Below, piece by piece: positions 23,852 through 33,719 of a stretch of 64,000 bases of DNA. The number at the start of each line of letters is the position of its first letter. Position 1 is the first letter of the stretch. The DNA comes from Harmothoe impar (lineage: Eukaryota; Annelida; Polychaeta; Phyllodocida; Polynoidae): the NCBI GenBank assembly GCA_947462335.1, contig OX381709.1, positions 43,246,933 to 43,310,932 of the forward strand, given 5' to 3'. The notes below the pieces were generated by a model, which worked only from the letters and a program-made list of their open reading frames with translations, made no database searches and was not told the DNA's origin. Both the position numbers and the translations under genes were made by a program.

Positions 23852-23965
23852 TCGGTAAAAGTGTAGGGTGTGTGCTTTCCACCTTCAGGCATCCATAGAT
23901 TCGATCACTATCACCCCCCTTGAAATGACTTCAGCTGTTAATTAGGGCGTAAAGCCACCAACCAA
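23852..23965 (+). mobile_element. SINE-type 3' tail, copy 1
   Basis: CTCGGTAAAAG, CATAGATTCGATCAC, TTGAAATGACTTCAGCTGTT and AGGGCGTAAAGCC occur in this order, as in 27968-28055. The pattern resembles the conserved 3' domain of invertebrate tRNA-derived SINEs, and no tRNA head was found in front of it. Confidence 0.45.
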
Positions 23966-24459
23966 GTCCCTGTCAAAAGATGTGAATAACGAAACGCGCT
24001 AGTATAGTTCTCCGCTCTTTCGTCAGATGGTGCCACAATAGGGGTTTTGTACATTCCTACGATGCTCGCGAACATTTCAACGCATAATGAGCTACATAGG
24101 CAACAAAGCGCGCTTCTAATATATTAAAATATAAAAAACAATTCAATATTGTGTATTTCTGATAGAAATGAGGCGGTTTCCTTAAATACCAACTAAACTA
24201 TAGCGAGATGAAAAATACCACACCATATCTAAGGCTTTATAAAAAACTATAGAAAGTCAGAACCTCACACGGATCAGCATTCTGTCTGCAACGGATCACC
24301 CCTGACCCACTGGTCCTCGCATGCCACACACGGCTCTGCCGTGTTTGAGCTTTGAGGTATCACCCATCAAGTGATCCATGCCGCCCAACATGAAGCGTAA
24401 TTAATAGCTGCTGTTGCATAGCACAGTGGCAGCATCTAACTAACTCTAAAGAGTTAGTC

Positions 24460-24477
24460 GGCCCCTCTTTAGGGGCC
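24460..24477 (+). ncRNA. Histone-mRNA-like 3' stem-loop, copy B
   Basis: Same sequence as copy A, including the downstream ACACAATAAACAAAGAATA. A second small hairpin, AACTCTAAAGAGTT, lies just upstream (about 24442-24455). Confidence 0.4.
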
Positions 24478-24773
24478 ACACAATAAACAAAGAATACCCT
24501 GAATCTGGGACCTGCGGGCGAGGGCCCCAACTGTGAAGTCATTATTGGCCACATTGGTAATATCAATTAAAACTTTAGACAACACCCACCTTAAGTATCA
24601 TTAACGGACAATATCAATAAACTTAGCATCCGCCTGGTTACCACATTTAGCACCAATTTTACAACTCACAGGGGCCACCCTTGAAAATAACACTAGCCTC
24701 ACCGCGCTTTTTATTGCTCTGCTGATTTCTCCAATCCAAAACATGGGGTATCTAGTCTAGCTGTGAGCTCATT

Positions 24774-25178
24774 GGGCCAAACAAAAAAATAATCCGTGTT
24801 CAGGTAACATGGTCCAAAAAAAAAAATAGGGTAGGTCGGTCGATTTTTTTTTTTTTAGGATTTTTTTTTAGGGTTTTGAGATGAGTTGTATGGGAGAATC
24901 ACATTGTATAGAGTTGTTATTTGATAATGTAGGACCAATATCTGTCTAATTAAGCCATTATCAGCACTGTTTTTGTCATAGAAAGGATTTCCTCCCTTCT
25001 TATCTTTCAAATGATGACAAATAGGATAGTTGAAGGTCATTAGGTACTCCTTTCCCCTTTGGTGATAACCTAGATCAGGAAAAGTCTAAAAAAAAAAAAA
25101 TCTAAAAAAGATTAAGGTCAAGCCAAAATGATAGGGTCGGTCGGGTTACCTGAACACAACTTTTTTTTTGTTTGGCCT
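24774..25178. mobile_element. MITE, GGCCAAA-A-tract family, copy 2
   Basis: The left end GGGCCAAACAAAAAAA, then GTGTTCAGGTAAC, is mirrored by the right end GGGTTACCTGAACACAAC, a T-tract and GTTTGGCCT. GGTCGGTCG blocks lie inside both arms. Same family as 19821-20080. Confidence 0.7.
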
Positions 25179-25309
25179 TAGGTAAGTCCTTTGTCGACCT
25201 CGCCGGCAAGTCCCGGATTCAGTATAGAAAGACTAAGGGGACGGGGGGTAGGTCTTTAGGTTTAGTGCTATCTGTGTCATTAGACCATTTAAGTGACATG
25301 TGACACTAG

Positions 25310-26164
25310 CATTCTTAAAAATCGACATGCGACATGAATAAGAAATTCTCAATTACGGTGCCCCTACATTTTCCCCCTTAGTGACACTATTAGTATTATA
25401 GTAGTACCGAGAACTACCCTCTTTTTTTTTTTTTTTTTTTTTTAGAAAACTAAGTAAAAATATCCTTCTTCATGTCCAGTTACATACAATGCCGATCAAT
25501 TTGACACTGTAGCAGCCTGTCTCCATATCTGTATGCTGCATAAATGCACAATACACGGTTCTGCACGCACTTAAACCAAGGCTAACATGGTTGACCTATA
25601 TAGATGTGATACTCTCGTTTTCGGGGCTAGTAGAAATTAGGCGTCTAATACGGACGTTCCGGGTTCGAACCCTCACTAAGTTTTAGTCAAGACGTCTAGC
25701 CACGTCGCCTAAGGCGACGAAAGCGCGTCAAAGCGTTTACAGGGTTTTTGGACTTTAGGCCTTAATTTGAGGGTGATCCCGGGCTGATAGAAAAATAATT
25801 CTTGGACGAGCGGATAGCTCTGGATCTCTTTTATCTAAAACAGCGAAAAATTGATTATGGTTTCGCCGCAATTCATCCGAACGGGGGGTAATCAGCCCCC
25901 CCCTCTGCCAATGAAGGCAGTGAATCTTGGCAACCGTGCAATCACTCACGGCCACCGCGACGAACCGACAGAAGAGATCGGCATCTTAGTATGATTCGTG
26001 TGACCTACTTAGAGGCTCACACGGTGGAGGTGTGTCCGGCGTTCGGCGCGCTGATTGGCTACTGGTAGGAGGCGCTGTGCCGCGTCAAGAACTTCACCTA
26101 TTTGGGGCGGCTGTTAAAGGCGCACTGAGTTGAGGTGCACCTTTAAGCAAGAGCGCGATCCGGC
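25310..26164. other. Non-coding interior with weak tRNA-like B box
   Basis: A long T-tract lies at about 25422-25443. At about 25661-25675 CCGGGTTCGAACCCTCAC fits a Pol III B box, but I cannot fold the preceding 60 bases into a tRNA or find a good A box. Nothing else is recognised. Confidence 0.3.
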
Positions 26165-26253
26165 CTAGTCTTGCGGACCTCTGTTTGGAGAGTGTAGCGG
26201 GCGGCTATGTCGCGCTCTCCAACCACAGGCTTAACAGTGGTCCGCAAGACTAG
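26165..26253. other. 89-nt structured palindrome
   Basis: CTAGTCTTGCGGACC at the left pairs with GGTCCGCAAGACTAG at the right. Inside, CTG-TTGGAGAG pairs with CTCTCCAA-CAG around a GC-rich loop. It could be a folded RNA or a small transposon. Confidence 0.6.
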
Positions 26254-26459
26254 AGTGCAAGACGCGTGCACACACAGACCGAACAGACACACACAGACCC
26301 ACACACCCACACACTCCTATCAGTGAGACGTCTAGCAGATTCGGGAGAGGCGACCAGGGAGGTACTCTCGGCTAGCGGCCACTAATTGACTGTTTAGATA
26401 AGGCACAGAAACAAGGGTGATGACAGACTACGTGTTCAAGCAGCCAACATGCCCTGACA

Positions 26460-26690
26460 CTTGATAATGGGTGTGGACCGCTAAATTCGATATGGTGACA
26501 TGACCATTTCTTATAATCGACAAACGACATGAGGTCTAATGACAAGTGACATGAGGCCCAAAAAATCATAGTGACAGGTGACATGAACATTTCTTAAAAT
26601 CGACATGGGATATGAACATTATTAAGTGACATTGCCATGTGACATGGTCATTTTCTAAGATCGACATTCGACATGGGGACCCCCCATCCA
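26460..26690 (-). repeat. Internal inverted repeat, right member
   Basis: This is the reverse-complement partner of 18768-18930. It is a degenerate run of units such as GTGACATGAACATTTCTTA and ATCGACATGNGACATG. Confidence 0.6.
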
Positions 26691-27344
26691 GAGCCCCTTG
26701 ATAGATGACAGCTGTTGTGTGTAAGAAAAGTGTATGCCTCACAATCAAAAGATGATAAAAGGCTTTATCCCACTCGATGTGGGTTTTGAATCAAATATCA
26801 AGGGATCAAATATCAGATCGATATTTGACGTCGTCAAGTGATATCTGACGTTGTCAATCGCTTTTACTATGTAGTCAAGGTTGTAAAAACAGGGCGCCCT
26901 GATTGGTCAACAGCATGAATGAAAGTTGCATCTCAAACTTTTAATACTCGGTATGGGGCCCCGTGGGACTGGGGCCAATATTTGCAATTTTCGGAAATAC
27001 TGTCGAGAATTTCTAGATGGAAACAACTTGTCTGGGGTAATTTGACCTCTACTCTTCGATATTCAAGTAATACTCAAGCTATTCTGACTCTAAACATGAG
27101 TAAAACGGTCATTTACCAGCGTTATCGGCAGCGCCGACATCAACAACTGCTGATCTCCCTTGGTTACATGACCCAGTTCCGTTTCTAAGGCCACATGGAT
27201 CGGGGCCCTGAAGGGGTATCTGCAGAGGCCCTATATCGGGCCCTAGATATGTACATTATATTAATATCTCATAACTTAATTTACTCTAAAATCTTTTTGA
27301 TGGTTCATAACCTTGACCCTTATCTCCTTTTCTCGCGGGATAAA
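26691..27344. other. Non-coding interior of the 12-kb element
   Basis: There is a short degenerate repetition of GATCAAATATCA/GATATTTGACGTCG at 26790-26850. Short frames at 26919-27497 carry no recognisable domain. Confidence 0.4.
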
Positions 27345-27487
27345 GATAGAATTTGGTTGTTGGCGTGTCCTCTCGTGGATATCTGCTCTTCTCCACGGCA
27401 CCTCTCGAGCCCCCTGCGGGGCCTCTCGACCTGCCGTGGAGAAGAGCAGATATCCACTCGAGCACACGCCAACAACCAAATTCTATC
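27345..27487. repeat. 143-bp near-perfect palindrome
   Basis: GATAGAATTTGGTTGTTGGC at the left and GCCAACAACCAAATTCTATC at the right are the ends of arms of about 65 bp. The arms continue through GTGGATATCTGCTCTTCTCC and its complement to a GC-rich centre near 27416. Overlapping frames on both strands mirror each other, as expected for a palindrome. Confidence 0.85.
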
Positions 27488-27939
27488 AATTCATTAATTT
27501 GATGAAATTCTAAAATAGATATATTATTCATGTTCTGTGTTCCACAGAAGTAATTTAATTAAACCTCAACTCCTTCTAGAAGCAGTAATACAAAAAATGT
27601 ATAACATGATAACGTTGTATCAAACATTTTCTTATATACAGGCTTCTGGTAGGAGTTGAATCATAAATAAAGTACCTATGTGAAGCACATGACGTGCATG
27701 TCATGCTTATTAAAGAATAACATCAATTCAATCGGGTATTCAAATATTTTGGGTTTGCAGGCACAGTTAGAAGGGGTAAGGTTAGTGGTGGTATCTGACC
27801 AGGATGTATCAGATTACTACAAACTACCCCTGCCCCCTTCCACCACCACCACCACCACCGCTGGTCACCGGCTGTCTGGAGCTCCCGTGGCCAGGGGATA
27901 AATTCTATCCACTCTGAATCTGCTAGACGTCTCTCTGCT

Positions 27940-28080
27940 ATGTAGTGTGGGATGTAAAAGAACCCTTGTCTCGGTAAAAGGGCCAATAGATTCGATCACC
28001 ATCACCGCCCTTGAAATGACCATAGCTGTTAACTAAGGCGTAAAGCAACCCACACACCCACACACCCACACACCCACACA
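27940..28080 (+). mobile_element. SINE-type tail, copy 2, ending in (ACACCC)n
   Basis: GGGATGTAAAAGAACCC, TCTCGGTAAAAGG, ATAGATTCGATCACCATCAC, TTGAAATGACCATAGCTGTT and AGGCGTAAAGC are followed by a CCCACACA simple repeat. A short repetitive tail directly after the conserved block is typical of a SINE 3' end. Confidence 0.5.
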
Positions 28081-28824
28081 TTTTTCTGTATGAGCCTTCA
28101 GACCTCAAGCTGCTCAGTGTACGGGACTAGGTTTTGTCATAGGCCCTACGGACGCTACTCAAGGTAAAAATAAGAGAGCTGTCTCACCATGACATTGGGC
28201 TGGCTGTAGTTTTTTATGTTTCGGTACCTACAACCAAAACAGCCAGTACCCACCCCAGGGCTTCATGTCGCACGCGGGAAAAGTATAACGGTGGCGCCAA
28301 CTGTCGGAATAGCGGGTACACTACGTCAGTAGTTCTTTTGTTCTCCGCTGAGTGACTGGGCGAAATGTAGTCGGTAGCTCTATTTTCTGTGCACTGTTCT
28401 GTTCATTTTCTACACTTAACACTTAAATAGACCGCGTGTTTGTACAAGCTAACCGTTTTTATCAGTGCAAAAATTAAATAAGCATCGGATAGAACACTAA
28501 AAAAATGAGAAAGTAATCCAGCACTTAGTATAAGGCACCAGTTTTATCATGACACACCGAAAGTCTGGTTTTTTTAAGGTGGATAAGACAGTCGACCGAG
28601 AGCTCCAAACTAACCAAAAACGTACCAGAGGTCGATCTATCTCGTACCCGACAGGGCAGGGGCCTTCTACACCCCGGCTCTGATTGATGAGCAAGCGACA
28701 ATTGTTACAGAGGGCCTATTCCTCTTTTGAGGTGGGCCCAAAATTGAACAAAAGAATAAACTCAAGAAAAAGCCTTAGGCTTAAAAGAGTTGTAGATACC
28801 GATTTTAACGAGGAAGTCACATTC
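28081..28824. other. Non-coding interior of the 12-kb element
   Basis: No gene is supported. A TGGCGCCAACTGTCGG word at about 28292 resembles a retroelement primer-binding site, but no LTR is recognised beside it. Confidence 0.4.
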
Positions 28825-29542
28825 ATTAGTTTACAAATAGCCCGTGTAAGTACGCCCATGTCTTGCTTATTTCTTATAGGGTTGTAAGATAGTCACATCA
28901 TGATGCACATCATCATAAACGCAATCATGATACCTTTCATTGTAAGTAGACTCGCCTCTCTGCCCTCTAAAAGAGAGGGCAGAGAAGCGAGTCTCACTCT
29001 TAAAAAACCCTTCCCCTCCCCCCCTCCCCCCCTCCCCCCCCATGCATCTTAAAGAGTGCCCCCCAGAGTGCCCCTCCCCCCCCTCCCTCCTAGAAAAAAA
29101 GAGCCGCATTTTTAAATTATTTTTTAGCAAGCTTTCAGCTTGCTTTTTTTCTTTTTTAAAATTTATTTATCCATAAAAATCTCAAGTGACTTATTTTGAA
29201 ATTCGCGCCAACCTAGTAGTCACGTGACCCCCTTAAGTAGGTCACTTCCGGTCACGTGACCTATTTGAATTTCCCGCCAACATGGTGGTCACGTGACCCT
29301 CTTAAGTAGGTCACTTCCGGTCACGTGACCTATTTGAATTTCCCGCCCAAAGGTCACGTGACCGGAAGTAGGTCACTTCCGGTCACGTGACCTATTTGAA
29401 TTTCCCGCCAAAAGGGAGGCCTCTCATTGGCTGCTTTTGAATTTCCCGCCAAAAGGGAGGCCTCTGATTGGCTGCAGGTCGATTGAGTAATAAACAGTAC
29501 TTAACTAAAGTCCCGTTCCGATACATACTATACTACTCGCGT
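28825..29542 (-). repeat. Right terminal inverted repeat of the 12-kb element
   Basis: Reverse complement of 17436-18155, with the same CCAAT/E2F/CACGTG/ETS array (about 29199-29470), G/C-tract, stem-loop (28948-28994) and terminator-like hairpin (29126-29144). It ends at CGCGT just before TCTATC and the possible target duplication. Confidence 0.9.
29199..29470. promoter_or_regulatory. Array of CCAAT, E2F-like, CACGTG and ETS-like sites (right TIR)
   Basis: Mirror of the left array: ATTTCCCGCC words, six CACGTG cores, ACTTCCGGT sites and two ATTGG (inverted CCAAT) boxes closest to the element end. Confidence 0.6.
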
Positions 29543-29625
29543 TCTATCAGGTACTACGGTACATCTTTATGTGTAAGTAGTATAGGGAAAAGTGGATTTG
29601 ATATGTACCATAATAGCCACAAACC

Positions 29626-30236
29626 TGTGAGCAGCCAAGCAGAAAGGATGGTCCCCGCGGGATTAGTTCCGATTTTAGCCACCAGGGGGCGCCACTATGG
29701 CCTAAAATGAAAGAATTAGGTAAAAAATTGCTCTTGGGTACTTTTTTCCGGAGAATTCAATAGGATTACATAAAACATTCCATTTTTGGTAAAAAGCTTC
29801 TATATTTGGAAGGTAAAAGGAACGTTTTAAAGCCTAAATGGGTATGCTTGTTGATATGTGTTGCCATGGAAACATGATTTTTATTCCAAATAGAGGAAAT
29901 TAAGACATAAATTGATAGAATGATTTCTGAGGATTGCCATGGTGAAAACAAAATAAAATTACCATTCCTAGATCAAATTTTATGACTTAGAGAATGAAAA
30001 TGTATCATAAATTTCTAATTATCATAGATAATGCTAATTAAATAGGGATATCTTGGAAAATATGAGACATAGAGCTTATTGGGATTTTGGAAAGGGTGAT
30101 GCCTACACATTTTCATGAAGCCATTTCTCAAAAACTAGAAATAATATCTTCTAGTGTAATATATCACTGGAAAGCTTATGACATCAATTTCAAAGTTGGC
30201 TTTTTGCTCGGACTACCCTTTTCCCTTGCCTGTACA
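29626..30236 (+). mobile_element. MITE-like 0.6-kb repeat, copy B (right flank of the 12-kb element)
   Basis: Same orientation and same boundaries as copy A: TGTGAGCAGCCAAG at the left, CTTGCCTGTACA at the right. It starts about 80 bp outside the right TIR. The two copies differ by scattered point changes, so they are older than, or less homogenised than, the TIRs between them. Confidence 0.7.
29679..29695 (+). promoter_or_regulatory. CTCF-like motif inside MITE copy B
   Basis: Identical 17-mer to the one in copy A, CCACCAGGGGGCGCCAC, on the same strand. Confidence 0.5.
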
Positions 30237-30284
30237 AAAAAAAAGTCTAAAGGAGAGGATTCCTCTCCTTCAGACTTTTTTTTT
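30236..30284. other. Terminator-like hairpin with A/T arms
   Basis: A9-GTCT-AAGGAGAGGA pairs with TCCTCTCCTT-AGAC-T9, placed directly after MITE copy B. Confidence 0.6.
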
Positions 30285-32140
30285 GGTTCAGTGAGTACTA
30301 AACCCACTCATTTATTTAACAGAAAACACGTTCGAGGACGCGGTAGCATCTGCTGAATTTCACAACCAAGAAAATATGTTCATGCATGAGTCAAGAATCA
30401 CTTGTACAATTAGTTTTCAGATCATATTGATCCTTATACATTTATGAATCAAATACATTTACATGATGAAATGCAGGTAGGAATGATGATGAGACAGGAT
30501 AGTACGGAGACAAATACATAAGTAATACACGTCTTTAGCTTGCCAGGATTGCTATAACCAGATACCCATGTCCAACCTACATAACAAGAATGCTGATGGA
30601 AACATGTTCAATGATAATGCAGAAGGTTGACAGCATCATGACGAGGTTCAAAGTAATCTACTGTTATCATGAAACTTGTTGTATACATGTATTCAATTCA
30701 AAATCGCATGTCTATATGATATCATAGTTATTGGCTAAAGCAGTGCCTGCATGGAAAACTAGAAAGACTCTTTGAACTGACATGAGACATGATTCTTGCC
30801 CATGAATAGATCACACACGAAATCTCCCACCCCACAACATCGAGGAATGTCCGACCTTACAATGTTCTAACCATCTGCGGGGAGTCCCTCCGAGGGCCTC
30901 CGCGTCACAGACAGGGCCATTCGATAACCATAAACCTCTTGATTTCCCATTAGATCGCCTGACCTTGGACCTGACCCCAAGTGGTGCGACCCTGACCTTG
31001 GACCTGGAACGACCACCCAGTAATCCGGCGTAATAGTGCCTCAATCAACGGAGAATTGGAAAATTGTCCACCAGAGGGGGAGAGCAGTCTCCTCGGAGGA
31101 GGAGCGGTCACATCGACTTAAATGGATCAGGCGCCAAAAATGACGAGCATGGTGGGGGAGGGTGGGGATGGGGGAGTCAAGGGAGCAGTCGATAGCGTAA
31201 GGAGCAATATATATCATTAACGTTGGTCATGTAAGGGTAGATTGAAAGATCATATGGATTTAGGTGTTGTTTTCCTTTTTTGTGACTTAACATATTGTTG
31301 CTGATAATTGAAGATCTAGATATTCTAGGCGGGCTATGTTTAAAAAAATGTAACACTTGTTTGCCCTTTGTATTTCCCAGTATTATAATATTTTTATCAT
31401 TATTATGTTTTGGTGCAGGGAACAGTGGAAGTACCTTAAAGTCTGGTTTGGAGTTCTGTCCATCCTACTGGAGGTGACCCCTGGTGCAGCCCCATCCCTC
31501 CAGTGTGCATCGCGCCCCATGTTTTATTCCTCCAGGGGGTACCGTCCCCATCCCTCCCCAACTCCCAACCCTCATGCGCTCAATCAGCCCCCCCCCCCAT
31601 CCAACACCCTGCTGCCGACCCAATACATACCTATTAGCCTAACTCAATTATCAATCAGATGGTTATTAAATTCTCTTGTGATATCTATATTCAGGCGTAA
31701 CCTGGTTAGGCCTCGATGAACTTGTCAAAATGGGCGCGGTGGCGGGCCGGGAATGGCCGGATCAAGGGGTGGGGGGCTGGTTCGTCTCGTGGCTGGACAC
31801 TACCCATGGAGGAGGGGGTGGGCTGGGGGTGGGGGGGTGGGAGGGGGTGTTACTCCCTGGAGGGACGCGGTCGCAAATTGAAAGTGAAGCAAGTCATCGT
31901 TCAGCATCAGGAGGTGACGCCGACTCCGGGGACGGAGTGACATAACGGGGGCTCCAGGGCCCGCCTGGAGGCAGGTAGAAGGAGACAGGAGGAGGTTGGA
32001 GGATGAGGAGTGGGGGGGGGGGTCTCTGGGTGCGGGAAGGGGATGGGTGTCTTGACACCCCTCTCCAAGATCCATCCAACACCGAGTCAGTCTCTATCCA
32101 CCACACAGGGACCCAGTCTCCATAAGCCCATGTAACGGGA
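30285..32140. other. Spacer, with GC- and G-tract-rich block at 31480-32110
   Basis: 30285-31480 is ordinary spacer with a CTCF-like CCACCAGAGGGGGA at about 31069. From 31480 to 32110 long C- or G-runs keep several frames open on both strands. This is low-complexity sequence and no exon is supported. Confidence 0.4.
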
Positions 32141-32149
32141 AAGAACCCC

Positions 32150-32885
32150 TATGCACTTAAAGACTTAAAGCATATAAGCGCCATTCGGTTTAATGTTCAA
32201 TCAGAACTGATCCTCTCTCCAACAAAAACATTACTTCTGAAACATACCAGTTGTCAAGTAAAATTTGATTCCTCCCAGTCCCTATCAGAGGCCCTCGAGG
32301 ATTGGGAGATGCTTTGCCATAAATTATTTGAGTTTATAACGCCAAAAGTTTTGATCCTTCTAGACATAGGAAGTATTTCGACATGGGGCTTCCCATTCCA
32401 TAGGTTATCCTTAGCAAAGAAGCTATCTACCTTATGATGTCAAATGCAGTTCTTTTTCTGGACATTCATTTTCCGTGAGAAAGAATGAAAGACCATGATG
32501 TCTGTATGTAGCCAACGCAGGCTACATAAAAATGAATGTCTAATACCACTCAGGGGCCCACCCTCTATGAAACATGAATGTAAAATAGAGTAACCACCTT
32601 GCACTTATTAGTATATACTTTAAGCATGATAAGCCCCATTCAGAACTGATCATCACCTTTGAACTGCATTCCTTCTAGTCTCTATTGGATGCCCTCGAGG
32701 CTCAGTAGATGCTTTGGCATATATTATTTGAGTATAATAATGCCAAAAGTTACAGGGGAACTATTTCAACGTGCCCATACCAGAGTAAAGAAGTCAAGCT
32801 GACAACACTGCTTTTTCTAAAAGTCTTTCATATTATGACTTTCTCTAGAACTGATTTTCTGTGAGAAAGAATATAATTAACATCT
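32150..32885 (+). repeat. Two diverged direct copies of an unknown repeat
   Basis: Copy 1 (about 32150-32500) and copy 2 (about 32597-32885) share CAGAACTGATC, GCCCTCGAGG, AGATGCTTTG-CATA-ATTATTTGAGT, AATGCCAAAAGTT-type and TTTTCYGTGAGAAAGAAT blocks in the same order. There is no coding content. Confidence 0.6.
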
Positions 32886-33218
32886 TATAGGATTGTGTAA
32901 TACACATTCAATGTACTTCAATGCAGTTGTATCAATGCAATTTAGTATCTAGAACGATTAAAGTGGACATGGCACCTTATACTTCAAAGGCGTAGGAGAC
33001 AAATCTAGCTTTGAGTAGTTTTTTGGGTTTTGCATAGTGGCGCATACACCCACTTTATATAGGAACTTTATAGAAAAGTAGTGCGCCCCCCCTACAGTTC
33101 TCATCTGCACCCATTGTCCCATATATTGTAGAGGTATGATTTGGGACTGTTGTGCATCATATTATAGAGCAACTGTCTTGGGGTCCCAAACACATTCAGC
33201 CCCCCCCCTTTCTTTGTG

Positions 33219-33670
33219 GTTGTTGTTGTTGTTGTTGATATTTTATTGGCATATTAAAAATGTTACATGGGAACTTTTTCATTTAATAGCCAAGGATGAG
33301 AGTAACATGTCTGCTAGAAGAAACAAACAAATACAGTTATTTACAAATCGACAGTTAGTTATCACATGAGTCCGTCCAGGGTGACTTAAACACCACTACA
33401 TGGGGTTAGGCTTTGAGTTTCTTAATGAAGTCTTTGTATGGCAAGCGCTGGGTTTCCCCTGGTAGCTCGTCCCATAGGGGGGCACCACAATACAGTGGGC
33501 TCTTGTCAAAGATACCTTTCTTCGATCTAGCTATTTTCAGTCGCACCTGGTTGTTGCCACGCAGGACTCCAGCGGGGAGGATAATGTTGTCTTGGTTTCT
33601 GGTCATCTTGTGCAGGTGCGTGAGTAGGCACCGATTCCTTCCCGGGAGTAGCTTTGGGACATGGTTGTCT
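33219..33670 (-). pseudogene. LINE (non-LTR retrotransposon) 3' end, truncated
   Basis: On the minus strand, codons from about 33660 to 33409 read as the far C-terminal part of a LINE reverse-transcriptase protein. They have the motifs CLLTHLHKMTR, KKGIFDKSPLYCGAPLWDELP and LPYKDFIKKL, which match the usual F/Y-RG-LWN-LP tail of CR1/RTE-like ORF2 proteins. A stop lies at the upstream side of this frame, and everything 5' of it (palm, endonuclease) is missing, as in a 5'-truncated insertion. The unit ends on the minus strand in a short (CAA)n run at about 33219-33240, the usual kind of LINE tail. It is a dead fragment. Confidence 0.75.
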
Positions 33671-33719
33671 CCCCCCTATGCCACTGCACTGACAGGATGA
33701 GTGTTTGTTGTGAAGCATC

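Larger units (their letters stand above)
23661..24496 (+). repeat. Direct repeat B with histone-type 3' stem-loop
   Basis: Homologous to repeat A but longer, because about 170 bp including a SINE-type tail (23852-23965) is inserted in the middle and other sequence lies before the stem-loop. The TATA word of copy A is degenerate here (CTATAGAAAG). The 3' end, from CGGCCCCTCTTTAGGGG onward, is identical to A over more than 30 bases while the interior has many differences, which may mean selection on that end. Confidence 0.6.
17435..29548. mobile_element. 12.1-kb element with 0.72-kb terminal inverted repeats, no long ORF
   Basis: The two ends are nearly identical inverted repeats of about 720 bp. 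A possible 7-bp target duplication AGGTACT occurs just outside each end (17428-17434 and 29549-29555). In size and TIR length the element resembles Maverick/Polinton or other giant DNA transposons. However, the interior contains no frame over about 105 codons and nothing that looks like a polymerase, integrase, ATPase or transposase. It is therefore non-autonomous, decayed, or an RNA or DNA element of another type. The interior is a patchwork of smaller inverted repeats, a direct-repeat pair with histone-type stem-loops, a 20-mer array, nested MITEs and triplet-rich DNA, listed separately. Confidence 0.65.

Noticed and set aside
20661..24496. Repeats A and B as LTRs of one retrotransposon
   Set aside because: They have TATA- and AATAAA-like signals but no TG...CA ends, no primer-binding site or polypurine tract, and only repeats between them. 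Kept as an alternative in the feature text.
28285..28310. TGGCGCCAACTGTCGG as a retrotransposon primer-binding site
   Set aside because: No LTR end (..CA) directly precedes it, no gag/pol-like frame follows, and no second LTR is found.
17435..29548. Maverick/Polinton assignment for the 12-kb element
   Set aside because: Size and TIR length fit, but no DNA polymerase, integrase, packaging ATPase, protease or capsid-like frame is present, and the ends and possible 7-bp duplication do not match the family's usual 6-bp duplication.
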